The translations under genes were made by a program, and so were the position numbers. Below are positions 55,330 through 64,000 of a DNA stretch of 64,000 bases, piece after piece (the stretch's first letter is position 1; each line of letters opens with the position of its first letter). The notes under the pieces are model-generated. The model did not search any database, was not told the DNA's origin, and saw only the letters and a program-made list of their open reading frames with translations. Source of the stretch: Sepiola atlantica. Taxonomy: Eukaryota; Mollusca; Cephalopoda; Sepiida; Sepiolidae. The stretch lies in contig OY744519.1 of NCBI GenBank assembly GCA_963556195.1, positions 109,164,032 through 109,228,031 on the forward strand, written 5' to 3'.

Positions 55330-56035
55330 AGAAGGGAGAATGCAAATCTATTTCCATAATGAAAGGTTTTTTTTTTCTCTTCTGCTTTCTTTCCCGATTT
55401 ATACATTTTTTTCCTTTCTCTTTTTCAAAAAAATTTCCAGTTTGAGACGTTTTCTTTCTTTTTTTCTTATTTCTTTTTCTCACCTTTTCTTTCTGGAAAG
55501 TTAAGCAACGATTGTTTTCTTTCAATTTCATTTTAACCATGTCACTTCTGCTAACATCTTCAATATTATAAAGTCTAGCATCATTACTTGTAATGTTACC
55601 CCCCCCCCACCTCCCAATAATGAAAGGAAGAAAATTTAAGGAATTAAATAAAAAAAAGGCAAAATTTTTCTTTAGGTCATCAGAAATGATTTACATTTTT
55701 TCAACTCGTTATAGTTTAGTCCATAATTATCATATTGAAATAAAAAATATAAGCATTAGAAAAACTTGTATTGAAAAGGAAATAGCAAGTCAGACAATCT
55801 CTGCTGTCTTAAATGGATTCGGAAAGAAATCCTTCACTCTAAATAAAAAGTAAATGGTAGATGTTTTTTTAGATCATCAGAAATGATAATAATAATTTAT
55901 ATATGAAAAATTAAATTGACATAATTTTATGATTTTATATGAATATTAGTGTGAACACTGGCGAAGCATAATGTTTTCTGTCATTTTTGACAGAGAATGT
56001 GTGCTAGTATACAATATTAATAGAATATTAATATA
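55330..56035 (+). repeat. dispersed repeat, longer relative of 22545-22790
   Basis: Modules CTATTTCCATAATGA (55350), CCAGTTTGAGACGTTTTCTT (55438) and TGAATATTAGTGTGAACACT (55940) occur in the same order as in the shorter copy. About 450 bases, including a poly-C run at 55600, separate the last two. Confidence 0.6.
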
Positions 56036-56309
56036 TGTGGATCAAATTCTGTTAAATCTGATATTTTTCAAAAATGTTCCTTTACTGTTTCTTTTTTTTT
56101 AAACATTTCTTCTAAATTCTATCCAATTCCATCTTAAAATGACTATTGCTGTTCTTAATCTAATTCTGCAACGTTTTTCAAAAATATATTACTCTATTAG
56201 GCAAAAAATCCAATTGATTCAGTTTTTGAAATTTGCCCTGACAGTAAATTTCCAGTTCCAGAATAAAAATAATGTCCACACTAGCTGAAAAACACATTGA
56301 GTTAGAATT

Positions 56310-56650
56310 TTATTTTTTACAGAGTGAAAATAGAATGCTTAATGTATATTTTAAATAGAGCACTCTTGGAAATTGAAATACAAACAAACAAACTCACCCA
56401 AGATACAACACCAGACGTGATAATAGTTAACAAGAAGGGGAAAAAATGTCAAATAAACCGAGTGAAGCTGAAGGAGGCAGAAAATCGAAATAAATACATG
56501 GAACTGGCCAGAGAGCTGAAGAGACTATGAAACATGGAAACTATAGTAATATCAACAATTGTAGGAGTACTTGGAACAGTTCTGAAAAACTAAAATAACA
56601 GGAATTGGAATAAAAGGGGAGATTGACATTATACAAGCTATGAAACTGGT
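56310..56650 (+). pseudogene. C-terminal endonuclease scrap of an R2/HERO-like LINE
   Basis: A 68-codon frame (56324-56530) reads TTPDVIIVNKKGKKCQINRV followed by KLKEAENRNKYMELARELKRL. The PD with an acidic residue about 13 residues later is the restriction-like endonuclease signature of R2-group LINEs. The acidic residue is N here (QIN), so the nuclease would be dead. A GVLGTV-like tail follows after a stop. The rest of the element is absent. The plus-strand LINE starting at 61409 is probably of the same group. Confidence 0.65.
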
Positions 56651-56754
56651 GAAAACAGCTGACATCTATTACTAATGGAGATTTGGTATCTGTCTGTATG
56701 AAGCCAAAATTATACTATTACTTCTATTAATTATGCTATTGTATTATCTTTCAA

Positions 56755-56950
56755 TGCTCAATTCAGAGCTGGGGATAGTGTAGTATCTTTTCTGTTGTCA
56801 TGATACTATCCTCCCAGACGTTATCTCCTCCTTTTTGTAGGGGTAATTTAGTATAATATCTATTCTGTTGTCATGAGACCATCTTCCTAGGCATTTTCCT
56901 CTCCTTTGAGGGAGTAGTGTATTATATGTTCTGTTGTCATGAGACAAAAC
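56755..56950 (-). repeat. second locus of the 75-80 bp hairpin minisatellite, minus strand
   Basis: Three units in opposite orientation to 25885-26645: CTGTTGTCATGA.AC/TATC, CTCCTCCTTTTTGTAGGGG and TAGTATAATATCT. Its flank TTCAATGCTCAATTCAG is also the reverse complement of the flank at 26643-26660, so array and flank moved together. Confidence 0.85.
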
Positions 56951-57056
56951 TCTTTAATTTGAATACATATGATAAATAAATAATCTTTGAATGAAAAAGT
57001 CTTTTGTGGTGATGATTGGTCTCTTGAACGGAATGCTTTGGTACACCTTCAGAAAA

Positions 57057-57945
<889 letters not shown>

Positions 57946-57949
57946 TACG

Positions 57950-58110
57950 TAAATATAAAAAATAGTATGTTTCTGAATTTTTTAGATGAGGATTGATAAT
58001 TTGGATAATTTGGATAATCTGGATTACTGTTCTCATCTTGAGTATTATCATCACAACGTTTCGGCCGCTGTAACCTCCGGTCTTCTTCAGTTCTAAGCGA
58101 TAGTCATTTG
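57950..58110 (-). repeat. Penelope-type end with hammerhead-like core, minus strand
   Basis: On the minus strand: CTGAAGAAGACCGGAGGTTA, then GCGGCCGAAACGTTGTG, AGATGAGAACAGTA and a CCAAATTAT microsatellite. Same family as 45246-45410. A partial copy with GATGAGAACAGTAGTCC lies at 58262 on the plus strand. Confidence 0.65.
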
Positions 58111-58985
58111 AAGGTTCATTCCTCGGTGCAGGCGATATGAAGAATTGCTAATTACTGAAGAGCATACTACCTCCGTGCATTAAATAAAGGGTTTTGTTCG
58201 AAATTCCGTCCAGATTCCCGAGTTCGACAGAAATATTCCGAGTTCGAAAAGATACACCCAAAGATGAGAACAGTAGTCCAAATAATCCAAGTTATATACA
58301 AATAAACAATATTAATGATAATAAGAAAAATACTGATAATAATAATAATGTTAGAATACAATAAAATAAAATAAAACTAGATAAGGCAAATAAGAAAGTA
58401 AAATTGAGAAATAAAATAATAAAGGATAAATAAGACTAAAATGAATAAGAATTTATTTTATTTTAAATATAAAACAAGATAGAGTATAGTTTAAATTAAT
58501 GAAAAAATTAAAATAATTAGAAGATAAAAAGTCAATAATAGAGTAAATATGGATATATTGAGAAATAAAGGTATAGCTCGAAAATATAATTTTATTTTTA
58601 AGAAGAAAAAATATCATAAGTAAAAAAAATGTAAAATAATAATAATGGTGATGGGTAGATGAATAAACTCATATATAAAAAATACAACAAAAAAATCTCA
58701 ATTTCAAATTTAAAAAAGAAAAAAATCAGATTAGAAGAATACAAAGTAGAAGAAAATTATTTAAGTAAAATTAAGAGATATAGAAAAAATAAAAATAAAA
58801 AAACATATAGAGAGAAATTCAATTTAAATAAGAAGAAAAATTATAATAAAAATAATAATTAGAAAATATAATAATTAGAAAAAAATTGATAAATAAAAAA
58901 ATACTAATTAGAGAAAATAATAATAACAATAATAATTCGAAAAAGGTAAAATAGTATCTACATACACATGGACAGATAAACATAC
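58111..58985. other. A-rich stretch, nothing recognised
   Basis: Strongly A-biased on the plus strand from 58310; open frames are lysine/asparagine-rich low complexity. Confidence 0.5.
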
Positions 58986-58989
58986 ATAC

Positions 58990-59623
58990 ACACACACACA
59001 CATATATATATAAATATATACATACTCTTACCCTGTCTTAAACTATTACATAATCCCATAACCGTCCCCCATTGATTGATAATAACTCTGCTAGTCCACC
59101 TTCCAATCCAGTTCTATCACCCCGTAATTTGTACTTACATATACGCCCAATAAGAGAGCATTATTATTCTTTTGCGCATATATATATAAATGTGTAGACT
59201 TTCTCCGTTATCTGTGTATGCGTGCGTGAGTGGGAGTATGTATAGGTATTTGTATGTAGGCGTATATTTGAATATGTATGTGCATGTGAATATATATATA
59301 TGTATGTGTACGTATGTATGGTATGTATGTATATATATATATATATGTATATGTGTATATATATGTATATGTATATATGTGCATGTATGTGTGTTTATGT
59401 GTATATGTATGTATGTGTATATGTGTATGTATGTATGTGCATACGTATGTGTGTATATGGGTATATATATATGTTGTGTATATATGTATCTATATGTATA
59501 TACAAGTGTGTATCTGTGTATGCGTGCGTGAGTGGGAGTATGTATATGTATTTGTATGTAGGCGTATATTTGAATATGTATGTGCATGTGAATATATGTA
59601 TATGTATGTGCACGTATGCATGG

Positions 59624-59659
<36 letters not shown>

Positions 59660-59697
59660 AATATATGTATATGTATATATGTGCACGTATGTATGGT

Positions 59698-59728
<31 letters not shown>

Positions 59729-59895
59729 TATATATATGTATATGTATATATGTGCATGTATGTGTGTTTATGTGTATATGTATGTATGTGTATATGTGTA
59801 TGTATGTATGTGCGTACGTATGTGTGTATGTGGATATATATATATGTTGTGTATATATGTATCTATATGTATATACAAGTGTGTATATATGCGTA
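58990..59895. repeat. TATG/TGTA satellite with a 302-bp higher-order repeat
   Basis: Alternating purine-pyrimidine DNA (TATGTATG, TGTATATG, (TA)n). CGTGCGTGAGTGGGAGTATG recurs at 59221 and 59523, setting a 302-base period, and TATACAAGTGTGTAT recurs at about 59500 and 59871. Long open frames on both strands encode only Tyr/Val/Cys/Ile or Tyr/His/Thr repeats. Confidence 0.92.
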
Positions 59896-60835
59896 CCTGC
59901 CATGTGTAAGAGAGTATCTCGCACGACAGCCCCATATGTATGTATCCACATGCATGCGTGTGAGATGTGTACATCGATGTTCATATATCTGTCGCCCCAA
60001 GAACATGTAGCTGTCTTGTGCATTTGATACTTGAATTCACGGTTAGTTCGACCATAGTCTAACCTGTTGCCCTGCAGAGGATATTTTTGGTAAACCTGCC
60101 TAAACTAATAAAAACTTACAGACCCCAAATACTATCTATCTTTCTAAATTTAACATTTCTTTGAGTGAACTTGTTTCTGAAAAGATTGGAAAATAAACTT
60201 CTTGAAGAAAAAATCTTTTTAAGATAATTCTTTCCCTAAGATAGTTTTCTAATAGATTTTTCTATAAAAAATAACTTTAAACCAATAACTTTAGCCTTTC
60301 ACCTTTTAAATGCCAAGACAAGCATTCATTTTCTTCAAATTCCCTTCATATCCTTCCAATCTAACCCCACCCCTAGATAAACTCATTCAACTCGACGAAG
60401 TATAAACAAATCCCTCCCCCAACCATAAATACCATAAAGCTTAACGCCAACCGCATCAACACACATACCCTGACCCTCACTCTGATAGCTAATTAAAAAG
60501 AAAATGTAAAAAGATATATTTACACAGTAGTATATACGAGTATATTTTATGTACGAGTGTGTATATATCTATGTGTCTGTGTGTGTGGATCTATGTATGT
60601 ATACATATATGTATATATATGTATATATATATGTGTGTGTATGTGGATATGTATGCTTACCATTCCACCCTTCCTTGAACATCTACGCCCAACCGCACCC
60701 GTGCCCCCCCCCCCCCCACCAGCTAATATTCCTACCCATCCCAGCAGGCGAATAGTTATTTTCGCCACAGCTTACAAGCAACATATCTATTCCGCTCCGG
60801 CTTGAAAACTATCGGATCTAAATAAATGTATAACC
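59896..60835. other. no recognised feature
   Basis: Includes a TG/TA-rich patch at 60540-60655 and a poly-C run at 60703-60717. No domain seen. Confidence 0.4.
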
Positions 60836-60839
60836 TATA

Positions 60840-61408
60840 CATACACTGATCAACCAGGGAGCTAGAGGTTTTCGTAATGCACACTTGGATATATACTGAG
60901 TATCTTCGGTCTCTCTGTACAGGGGTTTGTCGGGATAATCAGACATGAGGATACTTCCCTTTAGAAGTAAACCCTGACCAAATATTCAAATCGGTGAGCC
61001 GTCTCCTCAGGCCATCCAACACGTTTCCCAGGTTGCGGATGGGGACACCCCCTCTCTTGAGGGCAACTTTTAATAATGAATAAAAAGCCGTGGACAATGA
61101 GGAATAAATACTAAAAAAATGACTAAACCAAAAAGTATAAACTGGCAGGCCGTCGCCCAGGATAAAAAGGGCCCCTCAACTCGTTAATACACCAGGCGAG
61201 AAGAGGTATGCGAAGGTGTAAACTTTTCTTTATCTGACAATTTCACAACTGATATGTCAGAGGACAAGCATGGGCCGTCATCAAGCCTAGATAAAGAGCC
61301 TGGCCCCCATCATATGTAACGACCAAAACTAGAAACACAAGGGGACTAAAATCCCAGAAGTGGTCAGTTGCAGAAAAGCAGGTATTACTCCATTACTACC
61401 ACTACTCA
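60840..61408 (+). other. probable 5' region of the R2/HERO-like LINE
   Basis: Higher-GC sequence leading into the LINE frame, with no repeat copy in the window to fix the 5' end. Short frames with stops may be decayed N-terminal coding sequence. Confidence 0.35.
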
Positions 61409-64000
61409 ATGTTTGAAAAGTGGAGTAGGAGTTCTAAGGAAATTCTAACGGAGAAAATTAAGAAATCGGCCCTCCCTGAACATAGAAAGAATACACCAAT
61501 TCCAAAGATACTTTCAATAATTTCACAAATAGACAAATATCTATCACCTGACAAAATAGCAACTACAAAAACTGAAGCCTTAAAAGAGGCAGAAAAAGAC
61601 TACTTCCCAATTCAAGAGGAAGAATCTCTACAGAGACAGGAGAAAAAGTGGACGAAAGAGGAAAAGTGGACTCTTGTATGGTCGATGGAGTATGCCAAAA
61701 CGAAATATAAGAAGAAGAAGAATGAAATCTCAAAATCATGGAGAGAAATCTTCTTCCATTTCCATCCAGCAAAACAAAAACTCCCCGCAAAGACACTTAA
61801 CTCACAAAGATACAATTGCCTACAACGAGACTTCAGTTCAGCGGAGCTTGACTCTATGAAAACACAAGTCGCAGAACTAATAATACACAACAATAACCCT
61901 ATTTTAAAACCCATAATGTCAGCAATACACCCAAAAGAAATAACAATACATCCTCAAACACACGAATATGTACACAACAATATTAATACACCAACAGCAA
62001 CAATACATGCACAACCACAGTACTCCACACCAATATACTCTATGCCACAATCTCCACTTGAAAACACACTTTCCAATTCTCTTTTGTCACCAACATCACC
62101 AAAGACACACCCAAATCAATTGACACTAAAAGCAGAAATGACACCAGGCCCACAGCTCTCACCAGCAACATCACCAGAAACATTACATTCAACGGTACCA
62201 TGGTCACCTAGACTGCCACCACCTCTACTACCATCAGAGGAACTGGATGATGACCAATTAAAAATAGAGGAAGGCCTCAGTAATACTATTGAGGAAGTGA
62301 GAAATATGAGGCTAGAGGATAGAAGACAACTATCAAAAATCCAAGCCTACAAAAAAACAAGGCTCTGGTAAATAAAGTCAACACTGCCCTTAAGAGGATA
62401 GTACCGGCCTCCATACCCCTCACAGAACTCAATCATGTGACATATGCGGCTGGGCTATTTGGTGAAAGACAAACATTTCCAAAAATATGCCAGAATCAAA
62501 CAAAACCAAGAACATCCAGGACTACACCTGCATGGAAGGTTAAGCTGCAAAGACAAATGAATATGTATAGGAAGGAGCTTAGCCAAATCAAGCAGTTCCT
62601 CGCAGCTCCTATAAAACGGGGTTGCTTGAAAAACATAATAAGCAGACTCCAAAACAAATACCACACCAACATGAAGGGATTAAACAATTTTGCCAGGGAG
62701 CTGGAAGGCAAGATACCAGCACTTGCCAAAAGAATTAAGTACCAGGAAGCAAAAAAGAACTCCCAGATCTAAAATAAACAGTTCAAAAAAAATGCAAGGA
62801 TATTCTACAGGAACCTTGCAAGAGACACTGTAACTGTCGAACAACCTCCTGATAAGGATGATTTGGAGAAATATTGGAGATCTCTTTATGAAAGTGAAGT
62901 CACACACAATCAAGAAGCCGAGTGGATTGAGGATATCCAAAGGATAAATGAAACAAAACCGGAAATGCCAGAGCCAGTTATAACACCAGAAATTATATCT
63001 AAAAAACTGGCCAGATATACAAACTATAAGAAACCTGGCATAGATTATGTCCCTAATTTCTGGTTGAAACAACTTACTGCACTACATAGCCACTACAGTG
63101 ACTGCTTCACCAGACTAATAAAAGGTCAGGAGGCCACACCAGCATGGCTCACCAAAGGAATAACAACCCTCATTCCCAAGACAAAAGAAACCAAACTGCC
63201 AAACAAATATCGACCGATATGTTGTCTCAGCACTACCTACAAGCTTTTCACTGGTCTTATAGCCGACAGTATCTACGAGCACCTCTCTTATGAAAATTAC
63301 CTGGAAAAGGAGCAGACTGGATGCATAAGAAGATGCTTTCGTACCAAAGACCAGCTACTAATCAACAAAACAATCTTAGAAGATTGTAGGAAACGGCAGA
63401 GAAACTTAAGTATGGCATGGATTGACTATCAAAAAGCTTATGACAGTGTACCTCATTCATGGCTACTGAGATGTCTTGAGCTATACAAAATAAACCCAAT
63501 AATAATACAAACAATTGTTTCCCATATACAGATGTGGCAAACCACTATCTCCCTAAACTACACCGAAGGGAACATTTCAATCCCTGACATACATATTAGA
63601 AGAGGAATCTTCCAAGGAGACAGCTTATCTCCACTTCTATTCTGCATAGCAATAGACCCGCTCAGTAAATTGTTAAAAAAAAAGCCGAGGTGCTTACAAC
63701 CTTAGTCAGAGACGTCAGAAAGATAAATCCAAGAGAATCAACCATCTATTCTTTATGGATGATGTAAAACTCTATGCGAGCTCTGACAATGAGTTAAATG
63801 AGCTACTGAAGGTTGCACACATTTTCTCCAGGGACATCGGGATGAAATTTGGCATAGACAAATGTGCCAAGTGCACACTGAAGGCTGGGAAGAAGATCCA
63901 TGCAGAAAACCTCCAATTAGATGTGGAAAATACCATCAGAAATCTGGAAGAACAGGAGACATACAAGCACCTTGGCATTGAAGAAAATGATACCATCCTA
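61409..64000 (+). pseudogene. R2/HERO-like LINE open reading frame, runs off the window
   Basis: Frame 61409-62371 holds a Myb-like stretch near residues 80-150 (KKWTKEEKWTLVW with a later ISKSWREIF) and a Pro/Thr-rich linker. After a shift at about 62345 the frame continues (VNTALKRIVPASIPL) with one TAA (62770) into 62863-63705. This carries reverse transcriptase boxes: KKPGIDYVPNFWLKQL, TTLIPKTKETKLPNKYRPI (near 63165-63220), AWIDYQKAYDSVPHSWL and RRGIFQGDSLSPLLFCIAI. After another shift (about 63700) comes the catalytic HLFFMDDVKLYA (near 63750) and a thumb with GMKFGIDKCA. FMDD and the Myb-like N-terminus fit the R2 superclade. Two frameshifts and one stop make this copy inactive unless they are sequence errors. 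The endonuclease would lie beyond 64000. Confidence 0.88.

Noticed and set aside
59135..60027. Several overlapping open frames of 100-237 codons on both strands
   Set aside because: They translate a TATG/TGTA satellite into Tyr/Val/Cys/Met or Tyr/His/Thr repeats; no domain and equal openness in all frames.

Overview
The window looks like animal, most likely cephalopod (octopus-type), intergenic or intronic DNA. The reasons are very dense (TA)n, (CA)n and (GA)n microsatellites, tRNA-headed SINEs whose tails run into (TA)n, a mixture of Gypsy, Penelope-like, R2-like, CR1/jockey-like, hAT, mariner and Merlin-type elements, and no recognisable host protein-coding exon. The organism call is inference; the element calls rest on protein motifs, terminal repeats and target-site duplications (TSDs) read by eye.

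1-13.4 kb: SINE copies, two copies of a 600-bp repeat, a 60-bp minisatellite, a near-perfect palindrome whose arms each carry a hammerhead-ribozyme core (4.9-5.15 kb), a broken Merlin/IS1595-type transposase (5.8-6.3 kb), a solo Gypsy LTR on the minus strand (6.9-7.36 kb), a TA-flanked Tc1/mariner MITE (8.35-8.73 kb) and a microsatellite cluster. 13.5-19.3 kb: a decayed minus-strand Gypsy pol with two hAT MITEs inserted in it (8-bp TSDs), a decayed LINE reverse transcriptase, a Gypsy integrase scrap, and a U2-snRNA-headed, strongly structured small-RNA candidate with a TATA-like box upstream and a T-run at its end. 19.7-28.3 kb: a foldback element, polypurine DNA, a mariner with in-frame stops, a minisatellite with a hairpin in each unit, and a second mariner remnant with a MITE inside it.

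28.9-40.5 kb: a Penelope-like element (reverse transcriptase plus GIY-YIG), another minus-strand LTR, a LINE 3' fragment, hammerhead-like Penelope ends and a hAT MITE. 40.5-43.9 kb: a very young non-autonomous LTR retrotransposon with 665-bp LTRs differing at one base by eye, a GTTA TSD and no gag-pol. 44.1-45.15 kb: a 1-kb inverted-repeat element. 45.8-54.6 kb: an old Gypsy element interrupted by a complete younger Gypsy (50005-54140, TSD GGCTA) whose primer-binding site matches its own LTR rather than a tRNA, implying self-priming. 54.6-64 kb: Penelope ends, a C-terminal R2-type endonuclease scrap, satellite DNA, and a plus-strand R2/HERO-like LINE that runs off the right edge.

The genes do not form a host pathway. 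The window is a record of layered insertions. The points most worth following are the self-primed Gypsy, the U2-headed RNA gene, the young LTR element with covarying tandem stem-loops, and the hammerhead palindrome.
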